Assembly (NCBI RefSeq): GCF_014596935.1
Contig: NZ_JACVXC010000002.1
Span: forward strand, 94,527-158,526
From: Aestuariibaculum suncheonense
GTDB taxonomy: Bacteria; Bacteroidota; Bacteroidia; Flavobacteriales; Flavobacteriaceae
Length of the DNA stretch: 64,000 nt
Reading direction: 5' to 3'
The position numbers were made by a program, and so were the translations under genes. Below the pieces are notes generated by a model. It made no database searches. It had not been told where the DNA came from and saw only the letters and a list, made by a program, of their open reading frames with translations. Below, one piece after another: positions 56,908 through 64,000 of this stretch (the first letter of the stretch is position 1; each line of letters starts with the position of its first letter).

Positions 56908-57543
56908 ATGAAGAAGATTTTAACTGTTTTGCTATTAACTTTATCTGTTACTGCTTTTGCTCAAAATAGCGCAAAAACCCTTTTAAACGAGGTTTCTGCC
57001 AAAGCTAAAAGTTACAACAACATTTCTATAGACTTTAAATACGTTTTAGAAAATACCGCCGAAAACATCAAGCAGCAAACCAAAGGAGACGTGGTTATGC
57101 AAGGTGAAAAATACAGACTAAATATTCTTGGAGTAACGCGCTTGTTTGATGGTAAAAAATTATACAGCATCAGTTTAGAAGATGAAGAAGTTACGGTATC
57201 ATCAGATAACGGTAATGAAGAAGATTCGGTTACACCTAGCAAAATGCTTTCCTTCTACGAAGATGGCTATACTTACGCGATGGATATTGAACAAAACATT
57301 AATGGCAGAAAAATTCAATATGTAAAGTTAATACCTATCGATTCCAACTCTGAAATTAAGAATATTTTATTAGGAATCGATAAACAAACCAAGCACATTT
57401 ACAACTTAATTCAGGTTGGAAAAAACGGTACAAAAACCACGCTTACTGTTAATTCTTTTAAAACAAACGAGCCTTTATCAAAAAGCTTATTTACCTTTGA
57501 TGCCAACAAATACAAAGATTTTTACATCAACAATCTAGATTAA
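56908..57543 (+). CDS. lolA: Outer-membrane lipoprotein carrier protein LolA
   Basis: A 211-residue periplasmic chaperone that ferries lipoproteins to the outer membrane. The ATG at 56908 gives a clean signal peptide (MKKILTVLLLTLSVTAFAQ) and starts 13 nt after the ftsK stop; earlier in-frame ATGs at 56881 and 56902 would overlap or weaken it. The mature domain has the LolA pattern: LLNEVSAKAKSYNNISIDFK, QTKGDVVMQGEKYRL and FDGKKLYSISLEDEEVTV. An LptF/LptG-type gene follows after 11 nt. Confidence 0.9.
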   Translation: MKKILTVLLLTLSVTAFAQNSAKTLLNEVSAKAKSYNNISIDFKYVLENTAENIKQQTKGDVVMQGEKYRLNILGVTRLFDGKKLYSISLEDEEVTVSSDNGNEEDSVTPSKMLSFYEDGYTYAMDIEQNINGRKIQYVKLIPIDSNSEIKNILLGIDKQTKHIYNLIQVGKNGTKTTLTVNSFKTNEPLSKSLFTFDANKYKDFYINNLD

Positions 57544-57554
57544 GCTACCTACAC

Positions 57555-59522
57555 TTGAAAATACTAGACCGATATATCCTTACGTCTTACCTTAAGACTT
57601 TTTTGAGCGTGTTTGTTATACTCATGCTCATTTTTGTATTACAAACTATTTGGTTGTACATTAAAGAACTTGCCGGTAAGGACCTAGACATAGAAGTAAT
57701 TTTTAAATTCCTGTTTTATTTCACGCCAAAACTAATACCATTAGTTTTACCTCTAACTATTTTGTTGGCCTCTATTATGGTTTTTGGAAGTTTTGCCGAA
57801 AACTACGAGTTCGCAGCGATGAAATCGACAGGGATTTCATTACAACGTGCTATGTCTGGACTGAGTGTTTTCATCGTCATTTTAGGAATTACTACGTTTT
57901 TCTTTTCAAACAACGTCATTCCATGGGCGGAATTAAAATCCTACAACCTACGTAGAAATATTGCCAAATTAAAACCTGCTATGGTTTTGGCTGAGGGACA
58001 ATTTAATCCTGTAGGTACTTACAATATCAAATTTGATAAAAAACACGGTGATCGTGGTCAGTATTTAGATAGTGTTACTATTCATATTAAAGGTAATGAT
58101 GGTAGAAAAAATGCTACTGTTATTCGCTCAAAAACAGGAGAATTAGCCAGTAGAGAAGATTCGAATGTTATCAAGCTCATTTTAAAAGACGGTAACTATT
58201 ACAGTGATATTTATTCTAAAGATCCTAAAGAACGTAATAAAAAACCATTTGCTAAAAGTACATTCGATACTTACACCATCAATATCGATATCTCTCAAAT
58301 GAACGATGTTGATATGGATGAAGAATCTCAAACCGACAAACACAGTATGCTTGATGTTGTTGATTTGAATAAAGCCATAGACTCTCTTGAAATTAAGCGA
58401 AAGGAAGATCATGAAACCTTTTCCAAAAGTATGTTTCAACGTACGAGTATCATGGCTAATAACCATAGAATATCTAAAGTTAAAGAACGAGATTCTGTTA
58501 ACTTAGGTTCGTTATTAGACAGCTTAGAACTTAAACGCCAGGTAGAACTTGTCGATATGGCACAAAAAACTATGGGAAGTGCCAAGCAACTTATTCTTTC
58601 TAGAGAAACACCTATAAAAGCCACAAACTCCATTATCAACAGGCATTACATTTCCCTACATGAGAAATTCGCTTTAGGTTTTGCCTGCATTGTATTATTT
58701 TTCGTTGGAGCGCCATTAGGAGCTTTAATACGCAAAGGCGGTATTGGTCTGCCAATGGTTATTGCTATTTTATTATTCTTAACCTATCACTTTATTGGTA
58801 TTTTCGCCACAAACAGCGCTAAGAATGGTGGTTTCAACCCTATTTTAGCCAGCTGGTTTTCAACCTTGGTCATGTTGCCTCTTGGTTTCTTTTTAACCAA
58901 ACGCGCCACAGCAGACAAAGGTTTATTTGAATTCGATAATTTAATAGAGCCAATCAAGAAAGCCTTAAATATTAAAGACAAAGAAACTGTTGACTATACC
59001 TTCATGCATTCGTATAAAAACGACAGAATATTAGATGTTATTGCTAATTATGAAGCCCTTGGTCACGATGAAAACACACGTTACGAAGCCTTAAAACTTT
59101 TAAATTTCCGAGGATATTCTACGCGCTCCTTAAGAAGTCAAGGTTTAGAAATCGATCCGGCATTCGATACTTCAGAAGATATTTATAACGATTACAAAGA
59201 CCATACAAAGTTTGCGATCTCAATGTATGCCATTGGCGCTATCTTACTAATATTGCATTTTGTATTTGCAAACAATAAACTACCATCTGTAGCAACAGCG
59301 TCTATACAATTAAGTATTGTCTCTTTTGTAATGTATATCATCTATTATTTTAAAACGATGATCAATATCAATCAGTTTTATAAACACATCAATAAAATAG
59401 GGAAAAAGCCGCATCTTATTTTAATTATTATTGGCTTACCTCTTTATTTTATTGGATATATTTTTCTTAACTCTAAAATGAAGGAAGACTTAAAACAAAA
59501 TTGTTTGAATTCCTTAAAATAG
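57555..59522 (+). CDS. LptF/LptG-family permease with long C-terminal extension
   Basis: A 655-residue inner-membrane component of the lipopolysaccharide export ABC complex. The start is a TTG at 57555, where the family consensus MKILDRYILTSYLKTF begins; no ATG is nearby. Residues 1-110 hold the first three helices, 110-360 an enlarged periplasmic domain with charged stretches, and about 370-455 the last helices of the usual fold (SLHEKFALGFACIVLFFVGA, GGIGLPMVIAILLFL). Residues 460-655 are extra: a soluble segment then about three more helices. Typical LptF/LptG proteins are 350-480 residues. Which of LptF or LptG it is cannot be told. Confidence 0.9.
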   Translation: MKILDRYILTSYLKTFLSVFVILMLIFVLQTIWLYIKELAGKDLDIEVIFKFLFYFTPKLIPLVLPLTILLASIMVFGSFAENYEFAAMKSTGISLQRAMSGLSVFIVILGITTFFFSNNVIPWAELKSYNLRRNIAKLKPAMVLAEGQFNPVGTYNIKFDKKHGDRGQYLDSVTIHIKGNDGRKNATVIRSKTGELASREDSNVIKLILKDGNYYSDIYSKDPKERNKKPFAKSTFDTYTINIDISQMNDVDMDEESQTDKHSMLDVVDLNKAIDSLEIKRKEDHETFSKSMFQRTSIMANNHRISKVKERDSVNLGSLLDSLELKRQVELVDMAQKTMGSAKQLILSRETPIKATNSIINRHYISLHEKFALGFACIVLFFVGAPLGALIRKGGIGLPMVIAILLFLTYHFIGIFATNSAKNGGFNPILASWFSTLVMLPLGFFLTKRATADKGLFEFDNLIEPIKKALNIKDKETVDYTFMHSYKNDRILDVIANYEALGHDENTRYEALKLLNFRGYSTRSLRSQGLEIDPAFDTSEDIYNDYKDHTKFAISMYAIGAILLILHFVFANNKLPSVATASIQLSIVSFVMYIIYYFKTMININQFYKHINKIGKKPHLILIIIGLPLYFIGYIFLNSKMKEDLKQNCLNSLK

Positions 59523-59525
59523 CAA

Positions 59526-59533
59526 TATCTTTG
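59526..59533 (+). promoter_or_regulatory. -7 promoter box of ribBA
   Basis: TATCTTTG matches TAnnTTTG and ends 19 nt before the ATG at 59553. The earlier ATG at 59538 would be at or before the likely transcript start. Confidence 0.5.
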
Positions 59534-59552
59534 CATCATGATACTTGAAACC

Positions 59553-60710
59553 ATGACAAATAGTACAAATAATACAACAACACCGAAATTTAAATTAGAT
59601 CGCATACAAGACGCCATCGAAGATATCAGACATGGTAAAGTGATTATAGTTGTTGATGATGAAAACCGAGAAAATGAAGGTGATTTTCTGGCTGCTGCCG
59701 ATAAAGTAACCCCTGAAATGATTAACTTCATGGCTACTCATGGCCGCGGACTTATTTGTGCCCCACTTACCGAAAAACGTTGTAAAGAATTAGACTTGCA
59801 TATGATGGTAACCAACAATACCGATCATATGGAAACTGCATTTACGGTTTCGGTAGATTTGCGTGGAAATGGGGTAACCACAGGTATTTCTGCAAGCGAT
59901 AGAGCAAAAACGGTTAAAGCCCTTATCGATCCGTCTACAAAACCTTTTGAATTAGCGAGACCTGGACATATTTTTCCATTAGTAGCTAAAGAAGGTGGCG
60001 TGTTAAGACGTACCGGACATACCGAAGCAGCTATTGACTTTGCTCGTTTAGCCGGCTTACAGCCTGCCGGTGTTATCGTTGAAATTATGAACGAAGACGG
60101 TACTATGGCGCGTTTACCACAACTTATAGAAGTGGCTAAAAAACTGGATTTAAAAATCGTCTCTATTGAAGATTTGGTAGCATATAGAATGCAACACGAC
60201 TCTTTAATTGAGAAAAAAGAAGATTTTGAAATCGAAACGCGGTTTGGAAGTTTTAGACTAAGAGCTTATAAACAAACCACTAATAACCAAATACATATAG
60301 CGTTAACTATAGGTGTTTGGAATGACACAGACGCTGTGCTTACGAGAATCAATTCCACTTTAGTGAATAACGACATATTAGGGACATTAACCAATAACGT
60401 TGATGAGCAATTAGAAAACATGTTCAAGGTTATTAATGATGACGGCAAAGGCGCCATCATTTTTATCAATCAGGAAGTGCAATCTATGGATATTTTAAGC
60501 CGATTGAGCTTCTTAAAAGAGCATCAAAAGCCAAACACAGTATCTAAGGCACCAAGAATTAATATGGATGCGAGAGACTTTGGTATTGGCGCCCAAATAC
60601 TGCATGACTTAGATATACATAAAATGCGCTTAATTTCAAACAGTGCTCAAACTAAGCGTATTGGTATGGTTGGTTACGGTTTAGAAATTGTTGATTACGT
60701 TAATTACTAA
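59553..60710 (+). CDS. ribBA: RibBA: active DHBP synthase with degenerate GTP cyclohydrolase II domain
   Basis: About 385 residues (ATG at 59553; another at 59538). The first 210 residues are a full 3,4-dihydroxy-2-butanone-4-phosphate synthase: VVDDENRENEGDFL (acidic loop), ATHGRGLICAPLT, GVTTGISASDRAKTV and RRTGHTEAAIDFARLAGL. The second half aligns with GTP cyclohydrolase II, but the zinc motif (SLRCDCG type) is LTNNVDEQL without cysteines, and the QEGRGIGL motif is replaced by NQEVQSMDIL. The domain keeps IGAQILHDL and MRLISNSAQTKRIGMVGYGL. Riboflavin precursor synthesis from ribulose-5-phosphate is supported; GTP ring opening must come from another enzyme. Its stop overlaps the convergent lipoprotein gene by 4 nt. 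Confidence 0.9.
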   Translation: MTNSTNNTTTPKFKLDRIQDAIEDIRHGKVIIVVDDENRENEGDFLAAADKVTPEMINFMATHGRGLICAPLTEKRCKELDLHMMVTNNTDHMETAFTVSVDLRGNGVTTGISASDRAKTVKALIDPSTKPFELARPGHIFPLVAKEGGVLRRTGHTEAAIDFARLAGLQPAGVIVEIMNEDGTMARLPQLIEVAKKLDLKIVSIEDLVAYRMQHDSLIEKKEDFEIETRFGSFRLRAYKQTTNNQIHIALTIGVWNDTDAVLTRINSTLVNNDILGTLTNNVDEQLENMFKVINDDGKGAIIFINQEVQSMDILSRLSFLKEHQKPNTVSKAPRINMDARDFGIGAQILHDLDIHKMRLISNSAQTKRIGMVGYGLEIVDYVNY

Positions 60711-61672
60711 TCTGATACTTCAAATACTTTAAGTAAGTTTTTACTTTTTGAAGCCGGAACTTCCGATATTAAAACATAACGACCGGGTCTTAAGTCAGCC
60801 GTAAAATAACCATGTTTTCCGGCTGGCATTTCCTGAAGTCCTCCTAAAAATTTCACCCCTGCGGGTACTGGAGTTATTAAGCCTTTCGGGTTAGCCCAAT
60901 TCATCCAGGCTTCCAGAGAGTCAAGATTTACTTCTGCAGATATCTCTGCCAGATGTACATCAGTTTGTACAAAATTCTCATGTATTTTTTGATCTTGAAA
61001 AGTGACTTTAAATACTGTTTGTCCTTTTAGTAAACTATCATTTAGCACAATACCACCTTCGTTGGAAAGTGTTATTTCAACATCTGCTTCAGGTTCAACT
61101 TCACCAGAAACTTCATCTGCTACGACAAGTGATTTTAACATGCCCATGGCGTTATGAAATTTACCATTAGGCATTTTCATGTAGCATTCCATAATATAAT
61201 ATCCTGGCTCTAAATTAACCGTTGTAATACTAGTTTGACCTGCGGCTATTAATCCAGAACCACCTGTAAATATAATTTGAGGAAACCATTCCGGAAGCTT
61301 ACCAAATTCAGCAAAACCAGCTTCAGCATTTCCTTCATTAATTAAATCCATGCCTTTATCAAAAACGGGAACAATCTCTTTCTCACAATCTTCAATAGTT
61401 TTTCCTGACGGGTATTTGTCAAGCAAGATAAAATGTGCCTCATTAGATCTATTCATATATTTAAAAGTATTCCAACCCGACGGAATAGAATCAGGCCCCA
61501 TAAACTCCATGGACAAGGTTTTAAAAGTAATAGCATCCTTATAGGTATTATAAGGTTTTACAGGAATCTTTTCTTCCACTGTTATTTCTGTTTCCGATTT
61601 AGTTTTCGACTTACAGGACTGAAAAAAAAAGATAAAAAGCAGTAATGCAGGATACGTAAAAAAAGTCTTCAT
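60707..61672 (-). CDS. Lipoprotein with two beta-sandwich-like halves, unknown function
   Basis: A 321-residue lipoprotein. The lipobox is FFFQSC (Cys20), followed by a polar linker. Two halves each end in a similar beta-rich turn: LEPGYYIMECYMKMPNGKFH then LRPGRYVLISEVPAS. This suggests a duplicated cupredoxin-like or immunoglobulin-like fold; the Cys/Met/His cluster near residues 165-178 hints at metal binding but is not a complete blue-copper site. Convergent with ribBA (4-nt overlap of stops). Promoter-like TAATTTTG at 61702-61709 on the minus strand. Confidence 0.7.
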   Translation of the reverse strand: MKTFFTYPALLLFIFFFQSCKSKTKSETEITVEEKIPVKPYNTYKDAITFKTLSMEFMGPDSIPSGWNTFKYMNRSNEAHFILLDKYPSGKTIEDCEKEIVPVFDKGMDLINEGNAEAGFAEFGKLPEWFPQIIFTGGSGLIAAGQTSITTVNLEPGYYIMECYMKMPNGKFHNAMGMLKSLVVADEVSGEVEPEADVEITLSNEGGIVLNDSLLKGQTVFKVTFQDQKIHENFVQTDVHLAEISAEVNLDSLEAWMNWANPKGLITPVPAGVKFLGGLQEMPAGKHGYFTADLRPGRYVLISEVPASKSKNLLKVFEVSD

Positions 61673-61701
61673 AATTGAAGTTATTTGATTAATAACACAA
61701 T

Positions 61702-61709
61702 CAAAATTA
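61702..61709 (-). promoter_or_regulatory. -7 promoter box of the lipoprotein gene
   Basis: The minus strand reads TAATTTTG, matching TAnnTTTG, 29 nt before the ATG at 61672. Confidence 0.45.
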
Positions 61710-61786
61710 AAACTTCAACCACGAAGACTATAAAAGATATGTAACAAAAGATAGAAGATATATAACACCAACCGTGTTATGCTCTG

Positions 61787-62983
61787 TTATGCTAACTCTT
61801 CTTTAATGATTTCAACCATTTTAGCTGCTCTAGCTTTTACCTCTTCTTCTGTCCACGATAATTTGATTAAACACGAAATGTTTCGCCCGATAAAATGATC
61901 AGATTCAGGGAATTCAGCTACTTTTAAATAAGCCAATCCAGTCTTTACTTCTTCCGAAATGGGATATAAGGATTTCAATTCCTTTAAGTGTTCCCACTTA
62001 CGTACGTAATGCCAGTTATTATCGTAATAATGAAAACAAGCATCTATGCCATTTTGTTTGAACTTGTCAGATACTTTACGCGCCACTTCTAAACTTGGCA
62101 AAAAGAAATTTAAAAACCCATAACTTTCTTCTCCGCCTTCCGGAACTTTTCTAAACGTTACTTCCGGAATAGTCGCTAAAGCATCTCGTAGTATGGTAAA
62201 GTTTTTCTTTTGAATATTTATAATCTCAGGTAAACGTTTTAGCTGCCCTAATCCAACCGCGGCATGCAACTCTGAAATACGGAAATTATACCCTAAAAAC
62301 GGATGCGACTCTGCTCCTCTGTCCTTTCCAATATGGTCGTGCCCATGATCGCTATAATGATCGGAATGTAAATAATATTCTTCGTTGTTGGTGATTACTG
62401 CGCCACCTTCGCCACAGGTAATGGTTTTTACAAAATCGAACGAAAAACACCCTAAATCGCCTATACTCCCCAAGGCTTTACCGTTGTAGGTCCCTCCAAT
62501 GGCTTGACAAGCATCTTCAACTAATATTAATTTGTGTTTATCACAAATAGCTTTTAATACATCTAAATCTCCCATACTTCCACACATGTGTACCACCATG
62601 ACCGCTTTCGTTTTGAGAGTGATGACTGCTTCCACAGCTTTCGGATTAAGAGTTAAGGTATCATCTATATCTACTAAAACCGGTATAGCACCTAACATCA
62701 TTACGGCTTCAAAACTCGCTACAAAGGTAAAGGTTGGAAGAATCACCTCGTCTCCTGCCCCAACGCCTGCGGCTGCCAAGGCTACCGATATGGCTGCCGT
62801 TCCACTTGAAACTAATTGTACATGTTTTGTGTTGAATGTCTGTTCTAAAGCTTTTTCTAATTCTTTGGCTTTCCAGTGTCCGTTTCGCATTCCATCGAAA
62901 CCATAGCGCATCAGTACGCCGTTATCTAAAACGTCGTTGACTTCTTTGCGTTCTAAATCTCCAAATAATTCAAATCCTGGCAT
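61787..62983 (-). CDS. DegT/DnrJ/EryC1/StrS aminotransferase, KdnA-like
   Basis: A 398-residue PLP-dependent sugar aminotransferase. Motifs: VQLVSSGTAAISVALAAAG (cofactor phosphate), VILPTFTFVASFEAVMMLGA, LVEDACQAIGGTYNGKALG (PLP Asp), SFDFVKTITCGEGGAVITN (Schiff-base Lys) and GYNFRISELHAAVGLGQLKR. The opening MPGFELFGDLERKEVNDVL and the SDHGHDHIGKDRGAESHP block resemble KdnA, which makes the 8-amino form of Kdo for lipid A core in Shewanella. That comparison is from memory. The oxidase partner kdnB is not in the window. A structured leader element lies just upstream (63005-63065). Confidence 0.82.
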   Translation of the reverse strand: MPGFELFGDLERKEVNDVLDNGVLMRYGFDGMRNGHWKAKELEKALEQTFNTKHVQLVSSGTAAISVALAAAGVGAGDEVILPTFTFVASFEAVMMLGAIPVLVDIDDTLTLNPKAVEAVITLKTKAVMVVHMCGSMGDLDVLKAICDKHKLILVEDACQAIGGTYNGKALGSIGDLGCFSFDFVKTITCGEGGAVITNNEEYYLHSDHYSDHGHDHIGKDRGAESHPFLGYNFRISELHAAVGLGQLKRLPEIINIQKKNFTILRDALATIPEVTFRKVPEGGEESYGFLNFFLPSLEVARKVSDKFKQNGIDACFHYYDNNWHYVRKWEHLKELKSLYPISEEVKTGLAYLKVAEFPESDHFIGRNISCLIKLSWTEEEVKARAAKMVEIIKEELA

Positions 62984-63004
62984 ATATTTTTATGTTTATA
63001 TTTT

Positions 63005-63065
63005 GCGTTAGGGATTGCAGCGGTATCCTTTTGCCTGAGCAAAAGATATAGCGAAAAGCCCGACC
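63005..63065 (-). ncRNA. Structured leader element upstream of the KdnA-like gene
   Basis: On the minus strand a perfect 7-bp hairpin (CTTTTGC, loop TCAG, GCAAAAG) extends through a further TAT/ATA pairing with a bulged G. It is flanked by GGGCTTTTCGC on the 5' side and CCGCTGCAATCCCTAACGC on the 3' side, and ends 21 nt before the ATG. I recall very similar blocks in other Flavobacteriaceae intergenic regions, which is why I list it as an RNA or repeat element; the function is unknown and no T-run follows the hairpin. Confidence 0.45.
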
Positions 63066-63111
63066 TTTACTTAAACTATTTAGGGTAAAGGTAACGCCAT
63101 TAATTGTATTT

Positions 63112-63741
63112 TTATAATTCTATGATGGCTTCTTCCAAGGGTTTTCTAACTTTTGCGAAGTCTGAAAACATATCGTCTTCGGCGCGGTAGCCAACCGGAA
63201 GTAATAAGACTGATTTTAAGCCTCTTTCCTGAAGGTTTAAGATGTTGTCGAACTCTAAAGCGTTAAACCCTTCCATAGGGCAAGAATCGATATTTTCTAC
63301 CGCGCAAACCGTCATTAAATTTCCCAAAGCAATATAAGCCTGATGTTTGGACCATTGCTGACGTTGCTCTACAGACATTTTACTCATGGTTTTTATAAGG
63401 TCTTCGCGATACGGTTTTAAAATGTCTTCGGACGTATTTCTAATATCCTTGATATTATTATAATACTTAACCACGTCGTGTTCTAACACATTTTCCTGTA
63501 TGCAAATAACCAACAAATGTGAGGCATCGGTAACCTGACGCTGATGATAGCTATGCACCAATAACGACTCGCGTAAACTTTGATTTTCTACAATTACTAA
63601 CTTTATGGTTTGTAACCCGAAAGAGGTTGCTGTTAAGTTGAAAGCCTGTTTTAATGTGTCTAGCTTCGCCGGTGATAGCTTTTTATTTGTGTCAAACTTT
63701 TTAGTGGCATAGCGCCACTTTAGTTGTTTAATGATATCCAT
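63112..63741 (-). CDS. Nitroreductase-family NAD(P)H-dependent oxidoreductase
   Basis: A 209-residue FMN-dependent enzyme. The ATG at 63741 is used because a promoter box (63760-63767) lies inside the longer reading, and MDIIKQLKWRYATKKFD is the usual family start. Other signs: TATSFGLQTIKLVIVENQSL (FMN contacts), WSKHQAYIALGNLMTVCAVE (dimer and FMN helix) and SCPMEGF (conserved PMxGF). Related enzymes reduce quinones, nitro compounds or dihydropteridine; the true substrate is open. It is upstream of the KdnA-like gene in the same direction, separated by 128 nt containing the structured element. Confidence 0.9.
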   Translation of the reverse strand: MDIIKQLKWRYATKKFDTNKKLSPAKLDTLKQAFNLTATSFGLQTIKLVIVENQSLRESLLVHSYHQRQVTDASHLLVICIQENVLEHDVVKYYNNIKDIRNTSEDILKPYREDLIKTMSKMSVEQRQQWSKHQAYIALGNLMTVCAVENIDSCPMEGFNALEFDNILNLQERGLKSVLLLPVGYRAEDDMFSDFAKVRKPLEEAIIEL

Positions 63742-63759
63742 TTTTAATATAACTTTACG

Positions 63760-63767
63760 CAAAAGTA
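63760..63767 (-). promoter_or_regulatory. -7 promoter box of the nitroreductase gene
   Basis: The minus strand reads TACTTTTG, matching TAnnTTTG, 18 nt before the chosen ATG. This decides against the upstream in-frame ATG at 63777. Confidence 0.5.
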
Positions 63768-63866
63768 CGGTTTGCATTTTTATTTTTCATTACCCATTTT
63801 TAAATTTACTAGAAATGAGAGCGTTAAAAATTAATCTAAAAAAAGTTTAAAAAAAGCTTGAAAATG

Positions 63867-63898
63867 TTTGATAGAATTGAAAAAGGATTCTATATTTG
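63867..63898 (+). promoter_or_regulatory. Complete Bacteroidota promoter of the tRNA-Ser gene
   Basis: TTTG at 63867-63870 and TATATTTG at 63891-63898 are separated by 20 nt, fitting both the -33 and -7 elements. It is the best promoter match in the window and lies 36 nt before the tRNA. Confidence 0.75.
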
Positions 63899-63934
63899 CA
63901 CCCGCATTCAGGGAATACCTGAAGAGACACTCAA

Positions 63935-64000
63935 GGAGAAATGGCAGAGTGGTCGAATGCGGCAGTCTTGAAAACTGTTGAGGGTCACACCTCCGGGGGT
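63935..64000 (+). tRNA. tRNA-Ser (anticodon UGA), truncated by window end
   Basis: The first 66 nt of a class II tRNA. Acceptor strand GGAGAAA, then a D arm (GCAGAGTGGTCGAATGC), and an anticodon arm whose stem GCAGT/ACTGT presents the loop CTTGAAA with anticodon TGA. It is followed by the start of a long variable arm (TGAGGGTCACACCTC). The T arm and 3' acceptor lie beyond position 64000. The anticodon and long variable arm identify serine. Confidence 0.93.

Noticed and set aside
59523..59552. Possible FMN riboswitch before ribBA
   Set aside because: Only 30 nt separate the previous stop from the chosen start, too short for the FMN aptamer, and no conserved aptamer core is visible.

Overview
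The window reads as a chromosomal segment of a gliding member of the Flavobacteriaceae (Bacteroidota), probably marine. The sequence is AT-rich, and many genes are preceded by the Bacteroidota -7 box TAnnTTTG rather than a sigma-70 promoter. It encodes type IX secretion and gliding proteins (SprB/SprF/PorP families, T9SS type B C-terminal domains), SusC/FecA-like TonB receptors and many short SPII lipoproteins. The genus assignment is inference. No insertion sequence, prophage, CRISPR array or rRNA was seen. || Layout. 1-1.3 kb: an MFS transporter. 1.3-21.7 kb: a minus-strand gliding operon in the order beta-helix protein, sprC-like, sprD-like, sprB (13.8 kb, about 4,600 residues), sprF. This is the order described for Flavobacterium johnsoniae. 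22-24.7 kb: a small secreted protein and dnaK. 24.8-30 kb: a short Omp85-type barrel, a collagen-motif lipoprotein, L-serine dehydratase, a decayed NTF2-like pseudogene and a GH28 lipoprotein. 30-31.7 kb: panB and an RluA-type pseudouridine synthase. 31.7-34.5 kb: a minus-strand operon of an anchored periplasmic protein, two duplicated multi-pass membrane proteins and a sensor kinase with no adjacent response regulator. 34.6-38 kb: an Lrp regulator, a divergent methionine-gamma-lyase-like enzyme and an NhaC-family transporter that may carry methionine, with matching candidate operators. 38.2-39.4 kb: peroxiredoxin, thioredoxin and a small partner. 39.6-48.6 kb: an AraC regulator, two TonB receptors, two unknown small proteins, a DsrE-like protein and a DoxD-DoxA fusion. 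48.6-50.4 kb: a second Lrp paralogue divergent from a histidine decarboxylase. 50.5-53.2 kb: a lipoprotein and katG. 53.5-60.7 kb: tpx, dgkA, ftsK, lolA, an extended LptF/LptG permease and ribBA. 60.7-64 kb: a lipoprotein, a KdnA-like aminotransferase with a structured leader, a nitroreductase and a truncated tRNA-Ser(UGA). || How the genes fit together. The left third builds and exports the mobile surface adhesin used in gliding. The centre mixes amino-acid catabolism under two related Lrp regulators with peroxide defence (peroxiredoxin/thioredoxin, katG, tpx) and a possible sulfur and nutrient-uptake cluster. The right third is core envelope and cell-division housekeeping. || The points most worth a second look are: the two Lrp/PLP-enzyme modules sharing an operator-like motif; the duplicated membrane protein plus kinase operon; the RibBA whose GTP cyclohydrolase half lacks its zinc cysteines; the LptF/LptG protein with a long extra C-terminal region; the structured element before the KdnA-like gene; the NTF2 pseudogene; and the SprD-like barrel/coiled-coil/SPOR-like fusion with recent 96-bp repeat amplification.
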